From Ovis canadensis (taxonomy: Eukaryota > Chordata > Mammalia > Artiodactyla > Bovidae): a DNA stretch of 64,000 nt. Location: NCBI RefSeq assembly GCF_042477335.2, contig NC_091247.1, positions 38,925,501 through 38,989,500 on the forward strand. Direction: 5' to 3'. The position numbers were made by a program, and so were the translations under genes. The notes under the pieces are model-generated. The model was given only the letters and a program-made list of their open reading frames with translations. It did no database searches and was not told the DNA's origin. Below, piece after piece: positions 12,497 to 24,018 of this stretch (within the stretch, counting starts at the first letter, position 1; every line of letters starts with the position of its first letter).

Positions 12497-12640
12497 GGGA
12501 CTTCCCTGGTGGTCTCGTGGTTGAGACTCTGATCCCAGTGCAGGGGGGTACAGGTTCCATCCCTGGATGGAGACCTAAGCTCCCGCATGCCACACAGTGT
12601 GGGCAAAAAAATAATAAAATTTAAAAAATAAAGATAAAAG
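12497..12640 (+). mobile_element. Bov-tA SINE
   Basis: It starts with the ggacttccctggtggtc head derived from tRNA-Glu, includes a B-box-like ggttccatccctgg, and ends in an A/T-rich tail with aataaaattt. It is tRNA-derived, not a functional tRNA. Confidence 0.9.
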
Positions 12641-13076
12641 ATTTTTGTAGAGGCCTTAAAGATTTTTGCAGAGGCCATCCTGAATCTGGAAATCTGGGAA
12701 ATTTAGCTTTAAGAAATCAGGAGTGCTCGGGGTGCTTTGAATTAAGTAGCAAATGCATGTTTCCAACAACTAAAGCCAGCTAACATTGAAGAGAAAAAAC
12801 ATATAGTCAACAAAATACTGCACTCCTTGTTTTAGTTTGTTTTCTGTTTTACATGCATTATGCATATGATACAGAATGCCGGAACCCGTGACCTTCCATT
12901 TCAGTGGAGTGCAGTGAGCCACAATATATTTAGACATTAACATTGACCTACAGCATGCACTGATGAACTCTTAAAGAATCCACATTAATCGACTGACACA
13001 CACTATTGAATTAACGAAGTTATCTTACGTGTGGTGAAAAATGTTTAGCATATCTGCTTCTTAGGCCCACAGTTGT

Positions 13077-13292
13077 GTGTGTGCTTAGTCACTCAGTCGT
13101 GTCCGACTCTTTGCGACTCCTGAGTGGAGCCCACCAGGCTCCTCTGTCCATGAGATTCTCCAGGCAAGAATACTAGAGTGGGTTGCCATTTCTTTTTCCA
13201 GGGGATCTTCCCGACCCAGGGATTGAACCCACGTCTCTTCCATCTCCTGCATTATAGGCGAATTCTTTACTGGCTGAGCCACCAGGCTTACA
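13077..13292 (-). mobile_element. BOV-A2-type SINE
   Basis: Antisense order: cactcagtcgtgtccgactc, then ctccaggcaagaatac, the cccgacccagggattgaac B box, and finally ctgagccaccagg, which is the complement of the SINE head. Confidence 0.9.
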
Positions 13293-16200
13293 CTGAGAGC
13301 CCTTTAGCTTCAAATCCTTATTATACTGGAAAATGAACAAAATTGGATGCTAAAGCAGGTGCTGGACAGGATTCAGTGATATCTTGGCCACAAATTCTTT
13401 TTCATTTTGGGCTCACTCATTGTTGAGTTGAAAATTTCATATGTGTGGACCAGTGTGTACATATTTACACCCCCATATTAGGTCTGCGTGTAGCCAGGCG
13501 ACCAAGATTTCTTTCTGAACTTTTAAGAAAAATACCAATATCTTATTGACCCATTATTTAGTAAGTTTTAGATTAGATGTACGTCAATGTTTTCAACTGT
13601 TTGGTGGACATTTCACTCACTCATAAAGTAGCAGATTTCAGTTTCTTTAAGATAGGTGTAATCACCAGAGTGATCTGGCAATAGAAATTCACTCATGCTA
13701 TATTTGTTTCTATAATGAAAAGTTGGCAAAACGTAGGTTATAGAATATGTATGCATTGTATCAAATAGACAATTTTATTATAGGAAACCAGAGAAGAGTG
13801 AGATCTAACTCACTCTCTAGCAGGAAGGATACTACTTAAGTTGGAGCCCCTTGGGTCCCTTTAATAAGGAAAAATGTTATTCTCTGCCATGTCTTTGAAT
13901 TTGAAATTGGAGAACACAGGCCAGTCAGCTTTGGAATGGCTGCAGGTCACACAGATGCAGTTTTATATGAACCCAGATTATTCTGGTGAAAGGTACATAG
14001 GAGAGTCACTGAAAAGACCTTCTAAGGAGATAGGAGCACCTTCTAGATGCCCACAGCCATTCCTGAGTTCTGAACCTCCAATCCTGCCTTCTGGAGTAAA
14101 CATGAAGATTTTAAACAGAATCATGTAATTTAAATTCTTAGCGTTTCCAAATGACTGTCAACTATCTGTTTGTTGATTGATTGGTTTTAACCAGCAGAAC
14201 ACTTGCAAACTTGTGAAGTTCACTTAACGGAAAATTTCAAAATGCTTGAAAATAAAAAGTAGTATCTAGTTGGGGATTGTTTTTGTGTTCTTTCACCTTA
14301 AGATAAATTTACTAGGTTGTTGAAAACAACTTAGCTGCTCACCCTTGATGTGGGAATTCACACTGACAGTGTCTCAATTGCCAGGATGCCTCTTGCTGTC
14401 TGACTTACAGTCCTGCTAGCCTCATTTGCACCTTGACCTTTATTAGGAATCAGGCCTCCTAACGTGTGATGCCTAAGATCCCATCCTTAAACTGACAGAC
14501 CCAGATCTTTTCTGGTTTTTCTCTACTGCTACAAGTCTATGTGGCTTACCTTGCTTGTTCATTTCCTCATTTGACATTCCCCTATTATAACCATACCAAT
14601 AAGTGGGGAATGAAAGAGAAGACTGAAGGATCATGTTGATTTCTATTTACCTTCCTTTTTACTCTAAACAGTTGCTTCTTAAATTTCAGCCTAGCCTGTG
14701 CTAATATCACACTGGAATAATTCTAAATAAAAATGAAATGGTTCACCTTCCCCATATCTTATGGACTAGAAGGAAGGTTGGCAGAAGCCCGGCCTTACTC
14801 TTCAGAGACACAACTCAAAAGCCCCGTGCTCTCCTAGGACACAGGGGCAAGTTTATGCATGAAGGGACTCTAGAACAACCTGTAAAAGGTAATTTGTAAT
14901 TCCATAAGAAATTTAGTCTGAGCTACTTCTCAGCAATCTCAATATGAGTGACAGTATGTTGAGTTTATAATAGCAATGTTTTGTTCTTGAAATCAAGTCA
15001 GTGTTATCTACATTGCATTATAAGAGAACCATATATACATGTTAGAGGGATCTGTGTGATTCCTTTTGGTAAGAAATTGCAGAAATGTTTTTTTTCCCCA
15101 ATATCAGTTAAAGTGAGACTTTGGGGGCGAGAGAAGACAATATCACCTTTGCTTTCTGAAATGGCAAATCAGTTATACTCTGAGTCTACCAAAGACTCCT
15201 ATTTGAGGAGTGTGCGTGGAGTGTGTGCATGTGTGTATCCTCAGGCTTTCTGCCATGGTGTTAAAGACCTCCTGATGAAGGCATCCAAAGAATACCAAGA
15301 GGTGACAGTAGGAATTTGAAGTGAGTAAATTCAGTGCTGTTTACCTACAACTTTCTGAGCTAGAACTGGAGTTGTTCTAGATGAAGGGGAGAGAAAGCAG
15401 CCACTGCTTTAGACTCATTTCCACAGTAAGCATGCTTTTCTCATCCACAAGGATGAAACTCAATAGGGTTTGACCTAAACACTTTGTTCATGTGTGGTAT
15501 TGGGAGGGCAGTAGTGACTAGAACACTACAAGGCCTGTAAGATGTTACTTTGAAATTCAGAGGGAACATTTAATGTCATTTGACAGAAACGGAATACAGG
15601 CCAAGGACCATGCTCATTCCGGGAAGAAGAGGTGAACTCCCTTTACTGACTATATTTTGAGTTGACTGAATGAGGAGGTCAATCCAACTGTGAGAATATT
15701 GAGGTCATCCGACCTCAGAAAACAGTATGTGCATGCAATCTCAAGGACTATGAACATGGGAAAGGGAAAGAGACATTTATAGAGTCAATCTTCACAGTTT
15801 TTGCAATACCTCTTTTTTGCAGACTCTTGGATTTATGTTATTGCACACTTCGTGTGGTCTATCTTATGTATCTGCTAGTTTTTATGGATAATTGTTTGAG
15901 TTGTAAACTTCTGTACACTTTATTAAAATGGACCTAATTAAAAGAAATGATTTACACTTTGCATTATTCCTTAAGTCAAATCTTCCTAGAACTGAAGGGC
16001 TCCATACGTGCCTTTCACTTAGTACCAAGCTTTATTCTAGATTTTTAAGTTTCAAAGAACAGCTTTTGGTTGGTTGGTTGGTGAATTGGTTTCCAATGCT
16101 GGCAGTTATTTCCTGAGACCCACTTTTCATCTGGATGTTTGTGGAGACATAAATAAGATAATCGAGCCTAAGGACTGAGCTGGGAAAATCACAGAGCTCC

Positions 16201-17813
16201 CTAATATGTAAACTTTTCCTGTGAACTTCTAAAATGTGTTACCTGAATGTGACCTGCATCAGCATGCAGCCTTCAAAAAAAAAAAAATCTCTCTGAGAGA
16301 CCATAAGAAACTAAAGGGAGAAATCTTGGGTGGGAATGGATTATACCTAAGAAATTTAAAATTCGTGCTGTGAGGAAAACCTGCCTCCTATTTCCTTTCC
16401 AAATCTGTAAAGAGCTTTGATGAGCCTGACACCTACGAGAATTGGTAGTAGGCTGAGTTCATAGGTATGGTGTTCAAAGAAAATTCAGGGATCCAAAGAA
16501 CTCTGGTATAAGATGCATGAGTAAAACCAGAGTTTGCCTACTTTTTCTGAAGATTTATTTTAAGATCTGATTCATTTATCTTTAAATATACCGGATTCCA
16601 CACTGTGAAGTTCTTCTGGTTTTTTCCTATTTCAAGTTAGCCAAAAGCACAGTCTTCCTTACCTGTGACTCAGACTGCTCTGGGGGAAACCCTTTCAGAT
16701 GCATCACTCCCACTGAGATGCAGGAGTCAGGGCCTTCTGCAGAAGTGGATGGAGTTTACCTGTGGTGAGTCATCTCTGCCTTAACTGTAGCCAGAGCCAA
16801 AGTTAGAAGCTCTGGTTCCCACAGGGTGATCTCTGATTGCATTCATTCACCCTTTAATGACTCACTTTGCCAGGCCTGAGACGGGTTGGTAAGAGACCAG
16901 CCAGGAAGGAAGTGCCATTATATTGTGCCCTAATCAAGATTCATGGGGGAGGAGCCAGAGTAAGACCCAGGGGAAAGCCATGAGCAGATGGTTTAGACCT
17001 GTTTCTCTGGATTTGAAGGCAAAGATCTTTCCCCGTATGCTTCTTTCCTTATACTGAATTATGTCACCTTTCATGGAAGGAAACCAAGTACTTCTTCAAC
17101 TTGCTTTTATGTAGCTTAGCCCAGAGGCCCAAAAGGACTCCAAGTATTCCCTTCAGAAGGCAGCGCAGTTTTCTAGGGCTGAGATTTGGGGCCAATACCA
17201 TTGCTGCGTGTGGAATTCTTAAAGTCAGATATTGTGAAATTAGTAGTTTTATACAAGGACCAGATCTCCCATACCACATCCTGTTTTTGAGCAGTACTTA
17301 CTGACCCCAAGGACATATTTTATTTTTCACTCTAATGAAACCTTACATTATCTGGGAGGAACTGATCACAGTTTTCTCTTAACCAAAAATTAAATATAAA
17401 CTGTCAGCCTTTTTTCAGTTTATAGTGAATATCATTCAGTTTAAGTAAAATTCAAAGCAGCTAAAACTACACACAAATTGATGAAAGCATGAAATCATGG
17501 CAATTTAAATCAAGATTTTGACTTGGGAAGTTGGAATTTGCTAGATATAGTGGCTGCAGGAGAACTCAGTAGCAGAAACTATTGGCAAAATTCAAAATGA
17601 ACCAAAAATTGACTAATAAATTTCCATTGTAAAATGCTCATAGAAAAGACCAGATCCCAGTGAACAGAATTACAATAAAATGGAAATACAGTGCACACGA
17701 AATTGATCCAAGAATTGAGCTGATTTCATGGAGTTGCTTTATAGAATTTCTTGAAGAAACTTCATCAATATTAGCCCAATTAAAATATCTTTATTCAAAA
17801 ACATTGGATAAAG
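13293..17813. other. Intergenic DNA without recognised genes or repeats
   Basis: Both strands contain only short open frames without family signatures. The longest, a 112-codon frame at 14981-15319, has no recognisable domain. AATAAA hexamers occur at 14251-14256 and 14726-14731 and could serve a very long AAK1 3' UTR, but nothing supports their use. There is a 13-base A run near 16276. Confidence 0.5.
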
Positions 17814-18153
17814 GCCTTCCCTGGTGTTTCAGTGGTTAAGAATCCACCTGCCAATGCAGGGGACACAGTTTCGATCCCTGGTCCAGGAGAATTCCACATG
17901 CCACGGAGCAACTAAACCTGTGGGTCACAGCTATTGAGTCTACGCTCTAGAGCTGGTGAGCCGCAACTTCTGAGCCCACGTGCCACAGCTGCTGAAGCCC
18001 ATGCGCCTGGAGACCATGCTCTGCAACAGAAGTCACTGAAATGAGAAGCATGTGCACCGCAGCTAGAGAGTAGCCCCAGCTAGAGGCAACAAGAGAAAGC
18101 CCGTGCAGCAGTAAAGACCTAGGGTAACGGTAAATAAATAAATCTTTTAAAAA
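17814..18153 (+). mobile_element. CHR/Bov-tA-type long tRNA-Glu SINE
   Basis: The ccttccctggtgtttcagtg head is followed by the tRNA-like cgatccctggtc and then the long non-tRNA body with the recurrent phrases gagccgcaacttctgagccc and aagcccgtgcagcagtaaag. It ends with aataaataaatctttt. The same body occurs at 43.8, 46.2 and 52.3 kb. Confidence 0.88.
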
Positions 18154-18990
18154 CAAAAAGCATTAGCTGAAACCACTACAGAGGTTCAAAATGTCCTGGG
18201 CCTACATAGGGGCTATCAGAGTGAAAATTGTCATTAGCTGTGTGGATCGGGAGAGAAGTCTAGACTCCTGACAGAGGGAAGTCAGTGAGTGGTAGTGGGA
18301 TTTGAATGCCTGGATATAGATGAGATCAATGAAGGAGAATGTAGAGTAAGGAGAAGAGCACTTCCAACATCCTTTGGGAATATCTACATTTAAAGCATAA
18401 ATGGAAAAAAAAAAGTTCCATGAGAGAAACCAGGCCACAAATATAGGCAGAAAAACAGAAGGTGACACCAAGGTTATAGGAGGAAAAAGTTTCAAGGATA
18501 AGCAGAGGTGTTAAATGCCAGAGAGACGTAATGACAAAAATGCTTGTTGGATTTGTCCGGTAGGTTATTGATCCTAGCAAGAGCAATTCTTGTAAAGTGG
18601 TGGGGACTGATTGCAGTGGGTTAAGGAGTAAGCACGGTGTAAAGAACAAAACATACATTTTAAAGAACGGGGGTTTTCATTTTATACAAGGACCTTCAAT
18701 GATCCACAATTGAAGGACACAGTGCAGCTGTATTAATCCTTCCCCCATAAAACATACCTGATCCCCAGTCTTTTTTCATGTTATAATTTTTTCTTAAAAG
18801 ACTTATCTCTCTTAATAGCTTTCTCCATACCTTGTTATATCTAACTTACATTCCAATATCATTGATATGGATGTGTTTTTTTTCCCTCCAGTTCTCATAT
18901 TAGTAATATCATCAAACAAATACTAGATGACATTTTTAGGGTAGAAAAGGAGAATTACACTATAGTTCCAGTGAATTAAAAAAAAAAAGT
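18154..18990. other. Intergenic DNA, nothing recognised
   Basis: There is no supportable gene. The overlapping minus-strand frames at 18202-18495 and 18326-18658 show no known domain and no splice context. Confidence 0.5.
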
Positions 18991-19286
18991 CACTGTGGTA
19001 GGCTAAATAATACCTTCCCACTCCCCCAAAATGTCCATGTTCTAATCCCCAGAAACTGTGAATGATAACCTTACATGGCAAAAGGGATTAAGCATATGGA
19101 ATAAAGTTAAGGATCTCGAAATGGGGAGATTATCCTGGATGATGCAGGTGGGCCCAACATAATCAGAGGATTCTTTAATAGAGATGAAGGAGAAGTTAGA
19201 GAAGGTGATGTGATGACAGAAACAAGGATTAAAGTGATACTTTGAAAATAGAGGAAGCCAAAGAATAGAGGTAGCCTCTAGATGGT

Positions 19287-19322
19287 AAAAAAAAAAAAAA
19301 GAAGAAGAAGAAGAAGAAGATG
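19287..19322 (+). repeat. Poly(A) and (GAA)n microsatellite
   Basis: Fourteen A bases are followed by about seven GAA units. It lies inside the MaLR LTR remnant. Confidence 0.9.
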
Positions 19323-19386
19323 GAAATAGATTCTCCTCTCAGAGCCTCTAGAAGGAACCAGCCCTCCTGACAACTTGACTTTTTGT

Positions 19387-19614
19387 TGTTGTTCAGTCGC
19401 TCAGTCGTGTCCAACTCTTTGTGACCCCATGTACTGCAGCCAGGCTTCCCTGTCCTTCACCATCTCCCAGAGATTGCTCAGACTTATATCCATTAAGTTG
19501 GTGATGCCATCTAACCCTCTCATCTTCTGTCGTCTTTCTCCTCCTGCCTTCAATCTTTCCCAGCATCAGGGCCTATTCTAATGAGTTGGCTCTTCGCATC
19601 AGGTGGCCCAAGTA
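19387..19614 (-). mobile_element. BovB 3'-end fragment
   Basis: Antisense BovB tail, from ttcagtcgctcagtcgtgtc to caggtggcccaagtattg. It interrupts the MaLR LTR, so it is the younger insertion. Confidence 0.9.
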
Positions 19615-19866
19615 TTGACTTTGGCCCAATGAAAACAACTGTAAACATCTGACTCCCCAGACTGTAAGAGAAAAGTTTGCTGTCTTAAGCCACTAAAGTG
19701 TGTAATAATTTGTAATAGCAGAAAAGGGAAACCAATCCAGACACTAAAATTATTCTCCAAAATTCTAAGAGAAGGTAACAATAGTTCCTATAATAGTGGC
19801 AAAAGACAATGGACACCTGGTGCTGAGGGATGGTGGTGAAGAACATGGGTTAAGACTGCTTAGGCT

Positions 19867-19992
19867 GGGACTTCCCTGACGGTCCAGGGGCTAAGACCCC
19901 ACCTTCCAATGCATGGAGCACAGGTTCCACCCCTGTTCAGGGTGTGGAACTAAGATCCCACATGCTGTGAGGTCTGGCCAAAAAAAAAAAAA
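19867..19992 (+). mobile_element. Bov-tA SINE with target-site duplication
   Basis: The gggacttccctgacggtcc head, ggttccacccctgttcaggg, and a poly(A) tail. It is flanked by 15-base repeats at 19852-19866 and 19993-20007 (aagactgcttaggct and aagactggttaggct) that differ at one base. Confidence 0.9.
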
Positions 19993-20011
19993 AAGACTGG
20001 TTAGGCTTGCA

Positions 20012-20690
20012 TCTGGTTCTATCACTTCATGGCAAGTAGAAGGGAAAAAAGTGGAAGAAGTGACAGGTTTATTTGCGGGGCTCCAAAATCACTGTGGACA
20101 GTGACTGCAGCCATGAAATTAAAAGACGTGCTTCTTGGAAGGAAAATTATGACAAACATAGGCACCATATTAAAAAGCAGAGACATCACTTTGCCAACAA
20201 AGGTCCATATTGTCAAAGCTATGGGTTTTCCAGTAGTCATGAGAGTTGGACCATATAGAAGGCTGAATGACAAAGAATAGATGGTTTTGAATTGTGTTGC
20301 AGAGAAGACTCTTGAGAGTCCCCTTGGACTGCAAGGAAATCAAACCAATTCCAAAGGAAATCAACCTTGAATATTCATTGGAAGGACTGAAGCTGAAGCT
20401 TCAATACTTTGGCCACTTGATGCAGAGCCGACTCATTGGAAAAGATACTGATTGATGCTGGGAAAGATTGAAGGCAAAAGGAAAGGGGGTGGCAGAGGAA
20501 GAGATGGTTAGAGACCATCACCAAGTCAATTGACATGAATTTGAGCAAACTCCAGGAAAGAAAACACCAAAGCAAACATTCTCAGAAAACATATCTCCCA
20601 AAAGGAGACAGTGGAGGACAGAGGAGTCTGGAGTGCTGCAGTCCATGGGATTGCAAAAAATTGGACATGACTTTGCAACTGAACAACTCT
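20012..20690 (+). mobile_element. BovB 3' fragment
   Basis: It begins at the tcacttcatggcaagtag segment and runs through the RT C-terminal end (MTNIGTILKSRDITLPTKV-like) to the 3' tail, ending ttgcaactgaacaact. It is a 5'-truncated copy inserted in the MIR. Confidence 0.9.
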
Positions 20691-20984
20691 GTCCATCACT
20701 TTCTAGTTGTATGATCTTGAAACATTACTGAGCTTCTAAGGGGCTCAGTCTCTTCATCTGTAAAATGGTGACATTAAATGTCCATGATCTAGATCATTAC
20801 GAGGTGTGCTTAGAAAGGTGGCCCACTGTAATTGCTCAATCAATGTCAGAGATTTCTATTTGATTCACCAGCTGTAATGGCACCACCATGTGGTAATATC
20901 ACAATTCCTTCAGCCTACCAGCTTTGAGATTGTGTTTTACCTACCAATTTTTAATATTGACATTTATTTCAGAGTTTGTACACA

Positions 20985-21115
20985 AAGCATAGTCGATTAA
21001 CAATATTATGTGTTTCAGGTATATGGCAAAGTGATTCAGTTATACATACACATATATATATTCTGTGTTAAATTCATTTCCCATTTAGGTTATTACAGGG
21101 AAAAGATTTTTATTC
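20985..21115 (-). mobile_element. L1 3'-end fragment (antisense)
   Basis: The phrases agcatagtcgattaacaat, caggtatatggcaaagtg and attcagttatacatacacat match the antisense 3' end of ruminant L1. The same phrases occur in the L1 at 36.8 kb. Confidence 0.65.
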
Positions 21116-21224
21116 ACGTACTTACATGGGCATTAACAGAAAAATACAACTCAAGGAAGTGGTTAGAATTTGGAGCTTATACACTGTCTTAATAAGGTGT
21201 TGTTGCAAAATAATCAATAAACAA

Positions 21225-22050
21225 TCTAAATATGAATAGAAGAGAGTTTTATTCAAGCCAAACTAAAGATTATAGCTTGAGAAACCATCTCTGAGTAGCT
21301 CGGAAAATACTTTCCAAAGAGATAGAGGAGGAGCCAGTATATGTATAATTTTTGGCTAGAAAATATATACATCTTCACTGATCAAGCATAGATGTTGATA
21401 CAACATTACGGCTAGTCACAAAGGACAGATACCTCAAATTAATGATTTTAGTGACTTTCTATATATGGGAAGATGCAAGAATCTAGGGTCATTTACGTTG
21501 TTCCTGAGGTACGCATCTCAACGCTCTAGAGGCCAGCTTATTCAAAACACGGAAGGCCTCACCCTGTTTTAGTCCCCACCCCCCTCAATTCCCTTCAGGG
21601 CTCCCACTGTGAGTCATAGCAGCGGGTTGTGACTTAGTCCTTTATATAATAGATGGTGGGCAACATTCTTTGAATGGTTAAAGTATGTGTACAATGTATG
21701 GTTGACAAGTGATAAGACAGACTTTTAGTTAGCATAAAGTTCAAGCCAAATTATGTATAAGCCAGAATAACTTCCCCATACTTCAGTATGTGAACATTTC
21801 TTCCATCAAAGGGAAGGGCAAGGAGAAGGAGAAGGGGAGGAGACCTATGGGAATACAAACGATTTTTTAGGAAAACACAAATAGGTTTTTCAGAGAATAG
21901 AGATAAGATAGTTTTGTGAGAATGTCTGCTTTGGTGTGCTCTTATTCCTCAGCCGAATTCCCCTCTTAAGTGAGAGGAGTCCATCTTTCCTGGTTGCTGG
22001 ACTACTGGGGAGAGGATTTATAACAGCTGAATTCTTTTGTGAGGCTCTAT
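21225..22050 (-). mobile_element. Possible endogenous retroviral LTR remnant
   Basis: The gagttttattcaagccaaac edge, the ggaagatgcaagaatctagg stretch, and the later cactgtgagtcatagcagcg and atagatggtgggcaaca stretches resemble a recurrent artiodactyl LTR in antisense. No retroviral gene is present. The class and ends are uncertain. Confidence 0.4.
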
Positions 22051-22065
22051 TTTTAGGGAGATAGT

Positions 22066-22311
22066 TCAGTTCAGTTCAGTTCAGTCGCTCGGTTGTGTCC
22101 GACTCTTTGCAACCCCATGAATCGCAGCACACCAGGCCTCCCTAATCGCAGCACACCAGGCCTCCCTGTCCATCACCAACTCCTGGAGTTCAGTCAGACT
22201 CACGTCCGCCGAGTCAGTGATGCCATCCACCCATCTCATCCTCTGTCTTCCCCTTTACCTCCTGCCCCCAATCCCTCCCAGCATCAGAGTCTTTTCCAAT
22301 GAATCAAAAGT
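22066..22311 (-). mobile_element. BovB 3' fragment with internal 24-bp duplication
   Basis: It starts with the gttcagttcagttcagttca tail repeats and continues through the ccatcaccaactcctggag stretch. Within it a 24-base unit is duplicated perfectly (22120-22143 and 22144-22167), which other copies in the window do not show. Confidence 0.92.
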
Positions 22312-22486
22312 TCCTGAAGTAGTATATTCTGGATGCCTTCAACAGAAAGAGATAAGTATGTGAGATTGGGCAAGGCTCTAATAGTTTAGAAAGTCCATTT
22401 CCACCTCCGCCTTTTCTCTGCAAAGTAAAATCTGCCATTAATGAGGAGGAAATGGATATCTTTAGAGTAGTTAGTAAAGAGAATGG

Positions 22487-22490
<4 letters not shown>

Positions 22491-22538
<48 letters not shown>
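22491..22538. repeat. (TA)24 microsatellite
   Basis: An uninterrupted TA dinucleotide run of about 48 bases, likely polymorphic. Confidence 0.97.
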
Positions 22539-22539
<1 letters not shown>

Positions 22540-22581
22540 CTAGTATTTTGAATAGAATGAGTTCACTAAGATAACTGTGTT

Positions 22582-22862
22582 TGAATTCAACTGTGTCAGA
22601 CTTTTTGTGACCCCATGAACTGTAGTTCGCCAGGCTCCTCTGTCCATGGGATCTCCCAGGCAAGAATACTGAAGTGGGTTGCCATTCCCTTCTCCGGGAT
22701 ATCTTTCCAACCCAGGGATTGAACCCATGTCTTCTGCACTGCAGCTGGATTCTTTACTGCCTGAGCCATCAGGGATTCTTGCCTGGAGAATCCCATGGAC
22801 AGAGGAGCCTGGCTGGCTACAATCCATCGGGTTGCAAAGAGATGGACACGACTGAGCAACTA
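22582..22862. mobile_element. BOV-A2 SINE with inverted duplication of its 3' part
   Basis: The left part (22582-22775) is antisense BOV-A2 ending at the complemented head (gcctgagccatcaggg). The right part (22776-22862) is the same 3' region in sense (attcttgcctggagaatccc to acacgactgagcaac). The two 3' regions are reverse complements over about 80 bases around a spacer of about 105 bases. Either two opposed insertions or an inversion made it. Confidence 0.85.
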
Positions 22863-22870
22863 AAACACAC

Positions 22871-23751
22871 ACCTGAATTGAAGTTTGTCAATTAATCACA
22901 CACAAAAAAGGGAAAGAGTACCTGGAATGAGGTCCCCTAAAGTGCTTAAGAGGCAGGCAGATGAAACCCTGCAAAGGAGAAGAAGGAGTAATCATAAAAG
23001 TAATAGGCATAATTGGCAGTAGTAGTGCCAGGGAAACTAAGGAATGAGATTATTAAAGGAAGGAGAGACCCTCAGCATTTGATGTTCTGGAGGGCAAGAA
23101 AGGCAAAAATGAAGAAAAGTCCTGCAAACTCTGCAACATGGATGATGGGGGTGGTCTTGACTAGAGCAGGTCCCCTCCCTGCACCAGTGGGACACAGAAG
23201 GCTGCTTTTGGTGGTTTTGATCTCAGGGTGCCTTGGCCTCCAGCAGCTTGAAGCAGGATTTCAGTTTCCAGCAAGAGGTTGAAGTCAGGCCGTGTCAGTG
23301 ACAGCGCTAAATCCCAGACACTAGACCACCAGGAACAGTGGCCAGGGACAGGTGCCTGGCCTGTTGCTGTGTGGCTATGAAATTCCACATGGAGATGGAA
23401 AGTAGTAAATGAAGTGTTTATTAGGAGGAAAAAAAGAGTACGTGTGTGTAGACACATGGGTAGGCTCAGAGAGAGAGAGAGAGAGAGAGTCACACCCTCC
23501 TGGTAGTTTGAATCACTCGTACGGGGCACTTCTTCCGGGTTTCCTTCAGCCAGTTTGAGGAGTGGGAGGTGAGAAACTAGAGACTACATCTGTAGGCAGC
23601 TCTTACATCACTCGACTTTGCAAGAGGGAAGAGTCGTTTGAAGGCGGTTTGGGGCAAGGCAGGATTTTTCTTGTAGGAAGGAGTAGATAAGAGATGAAAA
23701 AGTTGAAGATGAGAGAAAAGATGGTTCCTAACTGGGGTATATGGAGAAGGC
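22871..23751. other. Intergenic DNA with a (GA)n tract
   Basis: I recognise no gene. A (GA)n microsatellite of about 22 bases lies at 23468-23489. The short ORFs at 23013-23282 (+) and 23161-23529 (-) have no known domain. Confidence 0.5.
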
Positions 23752-24018
23752 GATGGCACCCCACTCCAGTACTCTTGCCTGGAAAATCCCATGGACAGAG
23801 GAGCCTGGTGGGCTGCAGTCCATGGGGTCGCTAAGAGTTAGACATGACTGGGCGACTTCACTTTCACTTTTCACTTTCATGCATTAGAGAAGGAAATGGC
23901 AACCCACTCCAGTGTTCTTGCCTGGAGAATCCCAGGGACAGAGGAGCCTGGTAGGAGGCCATCTGTGGGGTCGCACAGAGTCGGACACGACTGAAGCGAC
24001 TTAGCAGCAGCAACTGGG
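23752..24018 (+). mobile_element. BOV-A2 dimeric SINE
   Basis: Two monomers in tandem, each with a gcctggaraatcccaggg/tgg-type core. The linker is cttcactttcacttttcac and the end is gcgacttagcagcagcaac, the usual BOV-A2 3' end. Confidence 0.95.

Larger units (their letters stand above)
18991..19740 (+). mobile_element. MLT1-like (ERVL-MaLR) LTR, split by BovB
   Basis: The left part has the MaLR phrases ctaatccccagaaactgtga, aagttaaggatctcgaaatg and gatgcaggtgggcccaaca. After a BovB insertion the right part resumes with cagactgtaagagaaaag and cttaagccactaaagtgtg. This is an ancient solo LTR remnant with no coding capacity. The subfamily is uncertain. Confidence 0.7.
19830..20851 (+). mobile_element. 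MIR SINE interrupted by Bov-tA and BovB
   Basis: MIR phrases appear in order across two insertions: aagaacatgggttaagactg, then ttaggcttgcatctggtt, then (after BovB) ccatcactttctagttgtat, cttcatctgtaaaatggtg and taattgctcaatcaatg. Joined, they follow the normal MIR order, so both young elements landed in a pre-existing MIR. Confidence 0.75.

Noticed and set aside
12497..12640. tRNA-like A and B boxes as a tRNA gene
   Set aside because: They belong to Bov-tA SINEs derived from tRNA-Glu, with no cloverleaf and with an A-rich tail. The same applies to the other SINEs in the window.
14981..15319. A 112-codon ORF in the AAK1-NFU1 intergenic region
   Set aside because: No domain, no splice context, and a composition typical of chance frames.
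22491..22538. A CRISPR-like or regular repeat array
   Set aside because: Repeats here are dinucleotide or dispersed mammalian elements, without the regular spacers of an array.
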